From the NCBI RefSeq assembly GCF_051961495.1, contig NZ_JBQCDF010000148.1, positions 1-29,699 of the forward strand: 29,699 nt of DNA. The letters are read 5' to 3'. The DNA is from Cytophaga sp051961495 (GTDB taxonomy: Bacteria > Bacteroidota > Bacteroidia > Cytophagales > Cytophagaceae). Shown piece after piece: positions 15,770 to 25,104 of the stretch (its first letter is position 1; every line of letters begins with the position of its first letter). The translations under genes were made by a program, and so were the position numbers. The notes beneath the pieces were generated by a model that worked only from the letters and a program-made list of their open reading frames with translations, had not been told where the DNA came from and made no database searches.

Positions 15770-16919
15770 CTATTGGTTCAATGGTTGATTCTGAAATATC
15801 TCCACGGCTTACACTTAAGATAATTCCTAAGGAAAGCCCTGTAAATAATAATGATGTACCTCCCATACTTAACAGAGGTAAAGGCTGGCCTGTAATCGGG
15901 CCAAGTCCTACGGCAACGCCCATATTAATCATCGCCTGTACAACTAAGCTGAATGCGAGTCCGGCCGACAGCAGTCCGCCAAATGCGCGATCACTCTTAA
16001 CAACCGTTTTCATACCTCGATATAACAGCGCCAGATACAGGAACACAACAAGTATGCCACCGAGAAATCCGTATTCTTCAATGATGATCGCATAAATAAA
16101 ATCCGAAGATGATTGCGGAAGAAAATATTTCAGATCACTGTTGCCAGGACCTTTACCGATCAATCCGCCATTCCATATGGCAATAAATGCTTGTTCTGCC
16201 TGATCCGGAATTGGCGCATTTTCATCAACAAGTGTTGCTCCGAACTGTTTCACCCTGCTGATGGCCGTGCCCAAACGCTGACCGATAGCTAAAGCAATTG
16301 TACCAAATATCAAACCTACGAGTACAAGCATCATCAGGTACTTCATGGGCACACGGCCGATGAACATCAACAACAGACAGGTAGAAAACAGGATCATCGC
16401 GGTAGATAAGTTTGACAATGCAATCAATCCGCAAATCAACCCGCACCACAGTACCACCGGAATAAATGAAGCTTTGAAATCATCTATATTTCCCTGGCGT
16501 TTCGCTAGCATGCTTGCCAGGTTGGCAATAAGCGCAAGCTTCGCCAAATCCGATGGCTGGAAAGATTGATTGATAATCGGGATCATCAACCAACGTGTAG
16601 CGCCGCCGCTTTCCGTTCCCATAAAGAAAGTAAATAACAATAATGGCGCAGAAATGATTAATGCCAAACGGCTCAAACGGGAATAATACTTATAATCAAT
16701 TCTATGCGCCAGCCATACCAGCACCAAACTGCCGATAATTAATGAACCGTGCTTGATTAAATAGTAAACCGTATCACCATCTTTTTTCTGGAAGGCAAGT
16801 GAACTGGATGCACTATATACGACAGCGACGCTGATCAGCGAAAGCAGCATAATAATCGACCAGATGAACGGATCACCTTTCAGATTATCTTTTAACCAAT
16901 ATGTTGCTTTATTCAGCAT
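15756..16919 (-). CDS. ftsW: SEDS peptidoglycan glycosyltransferase FtsW
   Basis: A polytopic SEDS protein of 387 residues (about 10 TM segments) that polymerises lipid II at the septum with FtsI. It has the family regions FQPSDLAKLALI, a periplasmic loop GNSDLKYFLPQSSSDFIYAIIIEEYG (key residues GNS, LP, DFI, EE), and PLLSMGGTSLL near the C-terminus. FtsW rather than RodA is chosen because it lies between murD and murG with ftsI in the same operon. ATG start at 16919, 4 nt after murD. Confidence 0.95.
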   Translation of the reverse strand: MLNKATYWLKDNLKGDPFIWSIIMLLSLISVAVVYSASSSLAFQKKDGDTVYYLIKHGSLIIGSLVLVWLAHRIDYKYYSRLSRLALIISAPLLLFTFFMGTESGGATRWLMIPIINQSFQPSDLAKLALIANLASMLAKRQGNIDDFKASFIPVVLWCGLICGLIALSNLSTAMILFSTCLLLMFIGRVPMKYLMMLVLVGLIFGTIALAIGQRLGTAISRVKQFGATLVDENAPIPDQAEQAFIAIWNGGLIGKGPGNSDLKYFLPQSSSDFIYAIIIEEYGFLGGILVVFLYLALLYRGMKTVVKSDRAFGGLLSAGLAFSLVVQAMINMGVAVGLGPITGQPLPLLSMGGTSLLFTGLSLGIILSVSRGDISESTIEPIDVTA

Positions 16920-16923
16920 AATC

Positions 16924-18276
16924 TTAACCTGCTAATTCAATAACTAAATTTCTAAATTGATCCCCCCGATCTTCGTAATTCTTAAACAAATCGAAGCTTG
17001 CACATGCCGGAGAAAGTAATACTGTATCTCCTTTATTTGCTGAATCATGCGCAATGCGAATTGCTTCAGCCATGGAATGTGCTTCCTTGATCTGAGGCCC
17101 CATGTTGGCAAAGCCGGCAAACACTTTGGAATTATCTTTACCCAGCGCTACAATCGTATGAACTTTTTCACGCACCAACGCTTCTATCTGTGAATAATCG
17201 TTGCCTTTATCCACGCCGCCGGCAATCAATACAACCGGAGTATCCATGCTGTCGAGTGCATACCAGACAGAATCAACATTTGTAGCTTTAGAATCGTTTA
17301 CAAATTTCACTCCGTAGATAGACCCTACGAACTCTAAACGATGTGGCGCATTCCGGAAACTTTTAATAGCTTCCGCAGCCTTATCAACATCCGCCCCGAT
17401 TGCAACGGTCGCACTCAAAGCGGCCATGATATTTATATAATTGTGTTTTCCTTTTAATGGCAAGCCTTCAGTCTTAAACGTATGGAGTTTATCGTTTAAG
17501 GCATGTACCTGAATCTGCTTTTCATCGGAATACGCTCCCGATGCATGCAACTGTTTTAAAGATACAGGCATATAACGGGCATTAATATCTATGTTCTTTT
17601 TATATGTCTCTATCGTCTGATCTTCCGCATAAGTTATATAAAAATCTTCCGGTGTCAGGTTCTGGAAGATCCTGAACTTAGATGCTATATAATTCTCAAA
17701 TTTATATTCGTAACGATCCAGATGATCAGGAGTAATGTTTAACAGCACAGCAACATTGGCTTTGAATGTAAACATATCATCCAGTTGAAAGCTGCTCAGC
17801 TCAAGCACATATATATCTTTCTTTTCATGAATGATCTGCCTCGCCAGACTGGTACCGATGTTTCCACCCAATCCTACTGAATACCCTAATGTTTTTAAGA
17901 TATGATAAGTAAGTAATGTAGTCGTTGTCTTTCCGTTGCTACCTGTAATGGCAATGAACTTTGCATCGGAATGAATGTGGCGGTACGCAAACTCAATTTC
18001 AGAGACTACTTCTATCCCCTTAGACCGGATCAGTTTCATGATCGGCGCTTTCTCAGGAATACCCGGGCTTTTAACAATGATTGTTGCAGACAGAATAATT
18101 TCTTCTGTATGCTTTTCCTGTTCAAAAGAAATTCCGGCTTCTGTTAACTCTGTTTTATATTTATCAGCAATAGCACTTGAATCAGAGACAAACGTATCAT
18201 ACCCCTTTGCTTTTGCGAGCAAGGCAGCACCAACGCCACTTTCTCCTGAACCCAATATGACAACTTTCTGACTCAT
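16924..18276 (-). CDS. murD: UDP-MurNAc-L-Ala--D-glutamate ligase
   Basis: Cytoplasmic Mur ligase adding D-Glu. It has the N-terminal ILGSGESGVGAALLAK Rossmann-like UDP-binding loop, the ATP loop ITGSNGKTTTT (about 113-123), LNITPDHLDRY, and FVNDSKATN, which is typical of MurD. The ATG at 18276 gives 450 residues; a TTG immediately before it would add one. It follows mraY with only a few bases between, and precedes ftsW by 4 nt. Confidence 0.97.
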   Translation of the reverse strand: MSQKVVILGSGESGVGAALLAKAKGYDTFVSDSSAIADKYKTELTEAGISFEQEKHTEEIILSATIIVKSPGIPEKAPIMKLIRSKGIEVVSEIEFAYRHIHSDAKFIAITGSNGKTTTTLLTYHILKTLGYSVGLGGNIGTSLARQIIHEKKDIYVLELSSFQLDDMFTFKANVAVLLNITPDHLDRYEYKFENYIASKFRIFQNLTPEDFYITYAEDQTIETYKKNIDINARYMPVSLKQLHASGAYSDEKQIQVHALNDKLHTFKTEGLPLKGKHNYINIMAALSATVAIGADVDKAAEAIKSFRNAPHRLEFVGSIYGVKFVNDSKATNVDSVWYALDSMDTPVVLIAGGVDKGNDYSQIEALVREKVHTIVALGKDNSKVFAGFANMGPQIKEAHSMAEAIRIAHDSANKGDTVLLSPACASFDLFKNYEDRGDQFRNLVIELAG

Positions 18277-18280
18277 CAAT

Positions 18281-19492
18281 TTATCTCAACTTTAAGGTCG
18301 CCAATGAAAGGATTGCTAATAGAATTCCAACAATCCAGAATCGTGTTACAATTTTAGATTCATGAAATCCTGATTTCTGATAATGATGATGTAACGGCGA
18401 CATTTTAAATATGCGCCGGCCTTCACCATATTTCTTTTTAGTGTATTTAAAATAAGATACCTGCATCATGACAGATAAATTTTCAATTAGAAATATGCCA
18501 CACAACAAAGGCAGTAATAATTCTTTTCTTACAGCTAATGCCATTACAGCAATCAAACCACCGAGGGTTAAACTCCCGGTATCGCCCATGAAGATCTGCG
18601 CGGGGAATGAGTTGTACCATAAGAATCCGATGCATGCTCCCATTAAAGCTGCACCAAAGATTACCAGTTCACCACTGTTTGGTATGTACATAATATTCAG
18701 ATAGCTCGCGAAAATAGCGTTCCCTGAAACATATGCGAAAATACAAAGTGTCAATGCGATAATGGCAGACGTACCTGCGGCAAGACCATCAATACCATCT
18801 GTAATATTCGCTCCGTTTGATACAGCTGTTATTACCAGAATTACTACCAGTACATATAGAATCGGTGTGCAGCTGTCAGATATAAAACAGGTGATGCTGC
18901 CATAATCCAATTCATTATTTTTGAAAAATGGAATTGTAGTTATGTTTGATTGTTTATCTTCAAATGATGTAGAACTCTGAGTAGTAGAAACTGTTCCGTC
19001 ACTCGATTTATATTCACGCACAACAACACTGGAGTTGTATAACAACGTAATACCAACGATCAAACCCAGCGAAACCTGGCCTACAATTTTAAATTTCCCC
19101 TGCAGACCTTCTTTATTCTTTTTAAATACCTTGATATAATCATCCATAAAACCAATGAAACCCAGCCATATGGTAGAGATCAACAGCAATACGATATATA
19201 CATTGGTAAGCTTTGCAAACAATATGGTTGGAACAATGATGCACAGAATAATCATTAGCCCACCCATAGTCGGCGTACCTTTTTTCTCCATCTGTCCCTG
19301 CAAGCCAAGATCACGGATGCTTTCACCGATCTGTTTGTTTTGTATGAAGCTGATAATTCTTTTACCAAAAACTAAAGCTATCAGTAATGATACAAACGCT
19401 GCCATCCCGGCGCGAAAAGAAATGTATTGAAATACACCCGCTCCCAGCAAGTCAAATCGTTTTTCTAAATAATCAAATAGATAGTATAGCAT
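18281..19492 (-). CDS. mraY: Phospho-MurNAc-pentapeptide translocase
   Basis: Polytopic inner-membrane enzyme that loads phospho-MurNAc-pentapeptide onto undecaprenyl phosphate to make lipid I. Catalytic motifs are D117-D118 in GFMDDYIKV, NGANITDGIDGL (226-237), GDTGSL, and the SPLHHHYQKSG loop. At 403 residues it is about 40 longer than the E. coli enzyme; the extra length is a Ser/Thr-rich polar loop at about 157-205, between TM segments before the NITDG motif. The ATG overlaps the stop of the small upstream gene by one base. Confidence 0.96.
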   Translation of the reverse strand: MLYYLFDYLEKRFDLLGAGVFQYISFRAGMAAFVSLLIALVFGKRIISFIQNKQIGESIRDLGLQGQMEKKGTPTMGGLMIILCIIVPTILFAKLTNVYIVLLLISTIWLGFIGFMDDYIKVFKKNKEGLQGKFKIVGQVSLGLIVGITLLYNSSVVVREYKSSDGTVSTTQSSTSFEDKQSNITTIPFFKNNELDYGSITCFISDSCTPILYVLVVILVITAVSNGANITDGIDGLAAGTSAIIALTLCIFAYVSGNAIFASYLNIMYIPNSGELVIFGAALMGACIGFLWYNSFPAQIFMGDTGSLTLGGLIAVMALAVRKELLLPLLCGIFLIENLSVMMQVSYFKYTKKKYGEGRRIFKMSPLHHHYQKSGFHESKIVTRFWIVGILLAILSLATLKLR

Positions 19493-19863
19493 TAGTTCGA
19501 CTGATATTGAAGTTGAAAATGATATTTATCGTTATGGCTTATTATATAATTAAGCATATTAATGACGTTGTTCAGCAATTCCACACAAACGTCACATTCT
19601 TTGCTTAGCGGATGCTTCATTTGTATTAACTTCAACCAGTATCTGGTTTGAACAGACATTTCCGAAGCCATTGAAATGGATTCAGTAAAGTCCATCTGCG
19701 TAGTAGAAGCCCATGCAGTCTCTGCATGTTTCCTGATAGACAGTCCATACTTCAAAAGTCTCATGGATAATTCCATTTCGTTATTCTTTAAAAGAATGCC
19801 ATAGAGGTCCATAATTCTTGAGGACAATTCAAATGTTCGATTACTCAATAGTTCGTAAGTCAT
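19492..19863 (-). CDS. Four-helix-bundle protein (23S rRNA-IVP family-like)
   Basis: This 123-residue, nearly all-helical protein resembles the four-helix bundle family related to proteins encoded in 23S rRNA intervening sequences (S23/bIVP, common in Bacteroidetes). Family-like features are the N-terminal FELSSRIMDLYGILL, LSMRLLKYGLSIRKHAETAWAST, FTESISMASEMSVQTRYWLKLI (the typical ET-YWL helix) and a C-terminal ELLN helix. Family members have no settled biochemical role. What is unusual is the place: inside the dcw cluster between murE and mraY, with a one-base overlap with mraY, so it is surely co-transcribed. Function unknown. Confidence 0.8.
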   Translation of the reverse strand: MTYELLSNRTFELSSRIMDLYGILLKNNEMELSMRLLKYGLSIRKHAETAWASTTQMDFTESISMASEMSVQTRYWLKLIQMKHPLSKECDVCVELLNNVINMLNYIISHNDKYHFQLQYQSN

Positions 19864-19866
19864 TGA

Positions 19867-20241
19867 CTAGTCTATGTTTTTAAAAGTATGTGTGCTTCTG
19901 TGCGTATTTCTTCTTGCCTGTTCAATTTGATTCACCAGCTCTTCAAAATCTTTGTAATCTTCGTCAAGCACGAGTATCACCTTATAGATTTTTATAAACC
20001 GGATCAAGTTCAACAATCCTTTGGATTGTTTGGAGGCATTCAGCATATTCAATCTGAATTCGTGATTTGATTTTGCTATTTCTGCACTTTCCAATGCGTG
20101 TACAATTTCTTTATACAGCAAATCAATTCTTTCCGACAGATCTGTCCGGTTACTATCATTTAAAAGCACCACAAAACGTTCAACCGCATAGTTGACGGTT
20201 GTCTGGTTAAAATGCTTTATCTCTAAAAAAGAACTCATCAT
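19867..20241 (-). CDS. Small helical protein, diverged four-helix-bundle paralogue
   Basis: I do not recognise this 124-residue protein from conserved motifs, but it aligns in register with its downstream neighbour: LSERIDLL...I...LESAEIAK...FRLNMLNASKQS...EELVNQI against LSMRLLKY...I...AETAWAST...FTESISMASEMS...ELLNNVI. It is therefore probably a diverged member of the same four-helix-bundle family. It is helical throughout and has no signal or membrane segment. It starts with ATG 4 nt after murE and ends 3 nt before the next gene, fully embedded in the wall-synthesis transcript. Function unknown. Confidence 0.72.
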   Translation of the reverse strand: MMSSFLEIKHFNQTTVNYAVERFVVLLNDSNRTDLSERIDLLYKEIVHALESAEIAKSNHEFRLNMLNASKQSKGLLNLIRFIKIYKVILVLDEDYKDFEELVNQIEQARRNTHRSTHTFKNID

Positions 20242-20245
20242 AGTA

Positions 20246-21706
20246 CTACTTTCCTAAAGTTTCTAATAATTCTTTTACAACTATCCGGTCATCAAATGGG
20301 TATTTAATTCCTTTGATTTCCTGGTATGTTTCATGCCCTTTTCCGGCAATCAGTATAATATCGCCCGGAGCTGCAAGTGTACAGGCAACCTTTATGGCTT
20401 CTTTTCTATCCAATACTGACAGGACTTTTTTCTTATCTACTACCCGAACGCCCTTTTCCATTTCAGCCAGGATCTCCTGTGGATCTTCATCTCTAGGGTT
20501 ATCGGAGGTTAAAATAACCTGATCACTGAATTGGCAGGCAATGTCTGCCATGATCGGACGTTTTGCGGCATCCCTGTTTCCACCGCAACCTACAACTGTA
20601 AGGATCTTATGAGATTCTTTTAATCCGGTTATGGTTTCCAGCACATTCTTCAATGCATCCGGTGTATGCGCATAATCAACAATTACGGTAATTTTACCAG
20701 CTGAATTATATTGTTCAAATCTACCGTTAGCAGCATCCAGTGTTGAAAGCTGCAACAAAATCTCCTGCTTATCTTCGCCTAAAAGGACTGCTGCACTGTA
20801 TACAGCCAGTAAATTATATGCATTGAAATTACCGATCAGCCTGAACCATGCCTGCGCCCCGTCAATATCCATTTCTATACCATGCATGGTTGTGGATAGT
20901 AGTTTCCCTTTAAAATCCGCAAGCGCCAGTAATGAATAAGTATATGTTTTTGCACGGGTATTCTGAATCATTACTCTCCCGCGCTTGTCATCTAAATTGA
21001 TCAGAGCGAAAGAGTCATTCGACAAACCATCAAAGAATAATTTTTTAGCCTTGATGTATTCGTCAAAGGTCTTATGATAATCCAGGTGATCATGCGTAAT
21101 GTTGCTGAACAATGCACCTTCAAACCGTAGACCTGCAATACGTCTTTGTACAGCTGCATGTGAGCTTACTTCCATGAAACAATGCGTACAGCCTGCAAGC
21201 ACCATATCTGCCAGTAGTTTATTCAGTGCTATGGCATCCGGTGTTGTATGTGTTGAAGGAATAATGGTTTCTTCAATAATGTTTTCAACGGTAGAAATCA
21301 AACCGGTTTTATAACCGAGCTTTCTGAATAAACGATACAGCAACGTAACCGTAGTTGTTTTTCCATTGGTACCTGTAATTCCTACAAGCTTCAGTTTGGA
21401 GGAAGGCTTATCGTAATAGTTGGATGCAATTACCCCAAGTGCTTCAGAACTATCTTTCACCTGAATGATCGTGCAATCAGCATCTGCATCTAAAACCGGG
21501 AGCTCTTCACAAACAACTGCAGTTGCCCCTTTTTTAATTACATCCTGTATATAAGCATGCCCGTCATTGCTTACGCCTCTTACAGCAATAAACATAGACC
21601 CTTTCTCTACTTCGCGAGAATCAAAACAAATCGCAGCAATATCTACATCCGTTCTGCCTGAAACAGAAATAAGAGATACCTTATAGATTAAATCTTTTAC
21701 CTGCAT
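20246..21706 (-). CDS. murE: UDP-MurNAc-L-Ala-D-Glu--2,6-diaminopimelate ligase
   Basis: Cytoplasmic Mur ligase adding the third peptide residue. The 486-residue protein has DSREVEKGSMF near residue 30, ATP loop VGITGTNGKTTT (about 108-119), THDHLDYH, and VDYAHTPDAL. The specificity motif reads SDNPRDEDP: DNPR is the signature for meso-diaminopimelate, as opposed to L-lysine enzymes, so the wall is predicted to be DAP type. ATG start at 21706, one base after ftsI. murF, which often follows murE, is replaced here by two small genes. Confidence 0.97.
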   Translation of the reverse strand: MQVKDLIYKVSLISVSGRTDVDIAAICFDSREVEKGSMFIAVRGVSNDGHAYIQDVIKKGATAVVCEELPVLDADADCTIIQVKDSSEALGVIASNYYDKPSSKLKLVGITGTNGKTTTVTLLYRLFRKLGYKTGLISTVENIIEETIIPSTHTTPDAIALNKLLADMVLAGCTHCFMEVSSHAAVQRRIAGLRFEGALFSNITHDHLDYHKTFDEYIKAKKLFFDGLSNDSFALINLDDKRGRVMIQNTRAKTYTYSLLALADFKGKLLSTTMHGIEMDIDGAQAWFRLIGNFNAYNLLAVYSAAVLLGEDKQEILLQLSTLDAANGRFEQYNSAGKITVIVDYAHTPDALKNVLETITGLKESHKILTVVGCGGNRDAAKRPIMADIACQFSDQVILTSDNPRDEDPQEILAEMEKGVRVVDKKKVLSVLDRKEAIKVACTLAAPGDIILIAGKGHETYQEIKGIKYPFDDRIVVKELLETLGK

Positions 21707-21707
21707 A

Positions 21708-23810
21708 TTAGTTTAACACAATAGTTATGTAATTCCCTTTGTTGTATCTGGTTCCGGGTGCAATTGATTGCGAGGCTACCCTACCGGAACCTTGAATGCT
21801 TACATGCAAACCAATATTTTCTAATATATATAAAGCGTCTTTTAACCGAAGTCCGCGTACATCCGGTACAATACCTGCAACGATTTTTCTATCATACCAG
21901 ACAACGGTTTTATTTTCAACGCTTGCCTGAACCCAGTCATCATTTGCATTGGTACTTGTATGATTCGGAATTTGCAGCGCATTGCATAAAAACTTCAAAT
22001 CATCATACAATCCTCCTCTGATCACCGGATATATACCGGTATTGGCCGGTGCTTGTGTTTTGATCGGTTCCTGCAGATCAAGGTCCTGTGCATATATTTT
22101 ATCTGCCACTTCTTTAAATACCGGGGCGGCAACATCTGAGCCATATTGTTGATATCCTTTCGGATTATCAATCACAACGATACAGCTGTACTTAGGTCTG
22201 TCTGCCGGGAAATAACCTACAAAGGAAGTATAATAAGTCCGCGAATAGGTTTTGTTTACAAGCTTTTGTGCCGTGCCTGTCTTGCCTGCTATTTTATAAG
22301 TATTATTTTTTATGTTGCTTGCTGTACCATTCTCAACTACACCTTCCAGCATGATACGTACTTTCTTCAGCGTTTCATCTGAACAAATCTTATCAACCAC
22401 CACTTCGGTTGAATACCTGTCAAGCACCTGATCAGCCACGCGTGTTTCTTTCACAATCATCGGTCGAACCATCGTGCCGTTGTTAGCTATTGCATTATAA
22501 AATGAAAGTGTATGTATCGGCGACATACTCAATTCATAACCGATCGACATCCATGGAAGCGTTGTTCCACTCCAGGTTTTAGAAGAAGTTGTTTTAAAAA
22601 ATGGTTTTGCCACTCCATCCATTTGAAAAATGACTGGCTCTGTCAAACCCATTTTTTGAATATGTTCCAAAAACTTATCTGGTTTCGCACCAAAATATTC
22701 GTTTACTTTTTTAGAGATCGCAATGTTCGAAGATGTTTCAAATGCATGCTGTAGGGTAATTTTTCCATGTCCTCCGGGCTTTGAGTCACGCATGATCCGG
22801 TCATAGAATTCATACTCGCCATTACCTGTATCAATAGTATCTGACAGGTTTATATCTGTATCTTCAAATAAGGCTATTACTGATGCCAGTTTAAATGTTG
22901 AACCCGGTTCGGTTAATCCCTGACTACCGATTGCATAGTTATAATTTTCGGCATACTGCCCCTCACCTACCTTTCCAAGGTTAGCAATCGCTTTGATTTC
23001 GCCTGTCGCAACCTCCATAAGCACTACACAGCCGTAATCAGCATCGTGACTTGCCAGGTGGTTACGTAAAGATGCTTCAGCCACATCCTGAATATTAATA
23101 TCTATTGTTGTTACAATATCAATACCGTCTACCGGAGTAATTTCATTTTCATCGTGAATCGGTTTCCAGTTTCCGCCCGACATTTTTCTGAATAGCGCCT
23201 TACCGTTTTTGCCTCCCAATTCCTGGTTAAAACTATATTCCAGGCCAGCACCATTATTTTCTTCATTCACGAAGCCTACTGTACGTTGTGCCAGCATTGA
23301 AAACGGCATGAAACGTTTGTCAACCTTTTCAAATACAACACCACCTTTCGATCTGCCTTCACAAAAGATCGGCCATTCCGACATTTCCTTTTTACCCTGG
23401 TAGTTAATCGGTTTATGGTTTAAGATAATGTAGCGTTTTTTATCAGTTCTTGCTTTAGTTATCTTTCGCCTATACTCAGAAACTGTTTTATCTTTAAAGT
23501 ATGCTTGTAACTTTTCCGCAAGTTCATCAATCCCTTTATTAAAGATATCATCCTCCGCAATGGTAGGATCTATACAAACCCTGTAAAACGGCAATGATGT
23601 GGCCAACAGGCTTCCATCCGCGGAAAATATATTTCCCCGTGTAGGTTTTACATCTTTAAAATCAATCAGATTTTCTGTATGCAGTTTTTCCCATCTTTCT
23701 CCCTGCACAAACTGGATCACAAATATTTTGTATCCAATTGCTAAAGAGAACAGCACGATTGCCAGGAAAGCAACACGGATCCGAAGGACTATGGATTTTT
23801 TAATGTTCAA
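21708..23810 (-). CDS. ftsI: Septal penicillin-binding protein FtsI with PASTA domain
   Basis: Class B PBP, a transpeptidase partner of FtsW. The 700-residue protein has an N-terminal membrane anchor (about 11-32), a pedestal domain beginning with TRGNIFSADGSLLA, and the transpeptidase domain with S304-TFK307 (nucleophile and lysine), S360-S-N362 and K510-TG. After it, residues about 640-700 form a PASTA domain (IVPDVRGLRLKDALYILE...YITIVL). PASTA-bearing septal PBPs are usual in Gram-positives and also in Bacteroidetes. The start is TTG at 23810, 11 nt inside the ftsL-like gene; no good ATG lies nearby. Confidence 0.95.
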   Translation of the reverse strand: MNIKKSIVLRIRVAFLAIVLFSLAIGYKIFVIQFVQGERWEKLHTENLIDFKDVKPTRGNIFSADGSLLATSLPFYRVCIDPTIAEDDIFNKGIDELAEKLQAYFKDKTVSEYRRKITKARTDKKRYIILNHKPINYQGKKEMSEWPIFCEGRSKGGVVFEKVDKRFMPFSMLAQRTVGFVNEENNGAGLEYSFNQELGGKNGKALFRKMSGGNWKPIHDENEITPVDGIDIVTTIDINIQDVAEASLRNHLASHDADYGCVVLMEVATGEIKAIANLGKVGEGQYAENYNYAIGSQGLTEPGSTFKLASVIALFEDTDINLSDTIDTGNGEYEFYDRIMRDSKPGGHGKITLQHAFETSSNIAISKKVNEYFGAKPDKFLEHIQKMGLTEPVIFQMDGVAKPFFKTTSSKTWSGTTLPWMSIGYELSMSPIHTLSFYNAIANNGTMVRPMIVKETRVADQVLDRYSTEVVVDKICSDETLKKVRIMLEGVVENGTASNIKNNTYKIAGKTGTAQKLVNKTYSRTYYTSFVGYFPADRPKYSCIVVIDNPKGYQQYGSDVAAPVFKEVADKIYAQDLDLQEPIKTQAPANTGIYPVIRGGLYDDLKFLCNALQIPNHTSTNANDDWVQASVENKTVVWYDRKIVAGIVPDVRGLRLKDALYILENIGLHVSIQGSGRVASQSIAPGTRYNKGNYITIVLN

Positions 23811-24198
23811 GGCTCTTCTCAGTTATTTTAATAGGTGGTTCCGTGCTTTCTTTTAATCCCAGGACCTCAACCTGTTTTGCTACTTCTGATTGTTTACTTT
23901 TAATCATCAGATCTGCTTTCAGTGTTATATAATCGGCTCTAAGATCATTCACTTCATTTTTCAGCTTATTTGTTTTGCGAACAAGCTTATCGCCGTAATG
24001 TGCATTAGCAATGTACAGCATCATGATACAGGCAAAGAATAATACTTTAGGTATATATTGTACAGGCAAACCATCATTAAATGCATCCCCAACAGGAACG
24101 TATTTATCTACAAAAGAAAAAAATCCCTTACCGGACTTGATTTCCGGGGGAGTTTCTTCTTTTACTGTTGTTTTTTGTCTGACTGTATTTTCTGCCAT
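23800..24198 (-). CDS. ftsL: FtsL-like cell division protein
   Basis: A 132-residue bitopic protein: an unusually long cytoplasmic N-terminus (about 48 residues), one membrane helix (about 50-66, VLFFACIMMLYIANAHY), then a periplasmic heptad-rich helix (KLVRKTNKLKNEVNDLRADYITLKADLM) fitting the FtsL coiled coil. There is little sequence identity to E. coli FtsL; the call rests on topology and its invariable place between rsmH and ftsI. FtsL joins FtsQ and the FtsWI synthase. ATG start at 24198, 3 nt after rsmH. Confidence 0.82.
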   Translation of the reverse strand: MAENTVRQKTTVKEETPPEIKSGKGFFSFVDKYVPVGDAFNDGLPVQYIPKVLFFACIMMLYIANAHYGDKLVRKTNKLKNEVNDLRADYITLKADLMIKSKQSEVAKQVEVLGLKESTEPPIKITEKSLEH

Positions 24199-24201
24199 AT
24201 A

Positions 24202-25098
24202 TTATTCGCGTTCTGCAATGCGTAAACGTGCACTCCGCGCACGGTTATTTACTTCTTTTTCTTCATCGGTCGGATCTATTGCTTTACCAACAGCATGAAA
24301 AGGTTTGTTTGTATTTCCATAAAGATCTTTTTCAGCATCGCCATGAAATTTACCCTGCTGGACAAAATTCTTAACCAAACGGTCTTCTAAGGAATGGTAA
24401 CTGATGATGGAAAGTCTGCCCCCTGATTTTAATACCTGCTGACTTTGTTCTAATAAATCTTTTAATGCTTCCAGCTCTTCGTTCACTTCAATGCGGAGTG
24501 CCTGGAATACCTGCGCATAATATTTACTCTCTTTTCCGCGCGGCGCATAATCGGAAAGTATTTCAATCAACTCCGAGGTACGGTTAATCGGTTTGTTGAT
24601 ACGTTCTTTAATCAGCGCCTGTGCAAGCGTTTTAGCATTGCGCACTTCACCATACATACCCAGGATGCTATGCAGGCCATGTTCAGAGTATTTATTGATT
24701 ACATCCGCAGCTGTCTTGTCAATAGCTCTATCCATGCGCATATCCAGTGGTGCGTCATAACGGATAGAGAATCCTCTTTCCGGAGTATCGATCTGATGCG
24801 ATGAAATACCCAGATCACCCAGCAAACCGTCTACCCTGTCTACCCCGTTCAGGCGCAGGTATTTTTTAATGTATCTGAAGTTGGCTGGAATAAGAGTGAA
24901 GTTGGGGCCGATCAGATCCTTTGCATTGTCAACAGCATCCGCATCCTGGTCGAAAGCGTATAATTTGCCCCCTTTTAAATGCTTTAGTATTTCACGGCTG
25001 TGGCCACCGCCACCGAATGTAACATCGACGTATATTCCTTCCGGATTAATATTTAACCCCTCAATACTTTCTTTTAATAAGACCGGAACGTGATACAT
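24202..25098 (-). CDS. rsmH: 16S rRNA (cytosine-1402-N4)-methyltransferase
   Basis: SAM-dependent methyltransferase that acts on C1402 in the 30S P site (also called MraW). The 298-residue protein starts with YHVPVLLKESIEGLNI, then the SAM loop DVTFGGGGHSREIL (about 25-38), FDQDADAV, GLLGDLGISSHQID, GFSIRYDAPLDMRMD, and the C-terminal ISYHSLEDRLVK motif; all are RsmH hallmarks. It starts with ATG 6 nt after mraZ and is the second gene of the dcw cluster, its standard position. Confidence 0.97.
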   Translation of the reverse strand: MYHVPVLLKESIEGLNINPEGIYVDVTFGGGGHSREILKHLKGGKLYAFDQDADAVDNAKDLIGPNFTLIPANFRYIKKYLRLNGVDRVDGLLGDLGISSHQIDTPERGFSIRYDAPLDMRMDRAIDKTAADVINKYSEHGLHSILGMYGEVRNAKTLAQALIKERINKPINRTSELIEILSDYAPRGKESKYYAQVFQALRIEVNEELEALKDLLEQSQQVLKSGGRLSIISYHSLEDRLVKNFVQQGKFHGDAEKDLYGNTNKPFHAVGKAIDPTDEEKEVNNRARSARLRIAERE

Positions 25099-25104
25099 AT
25101 GTGT

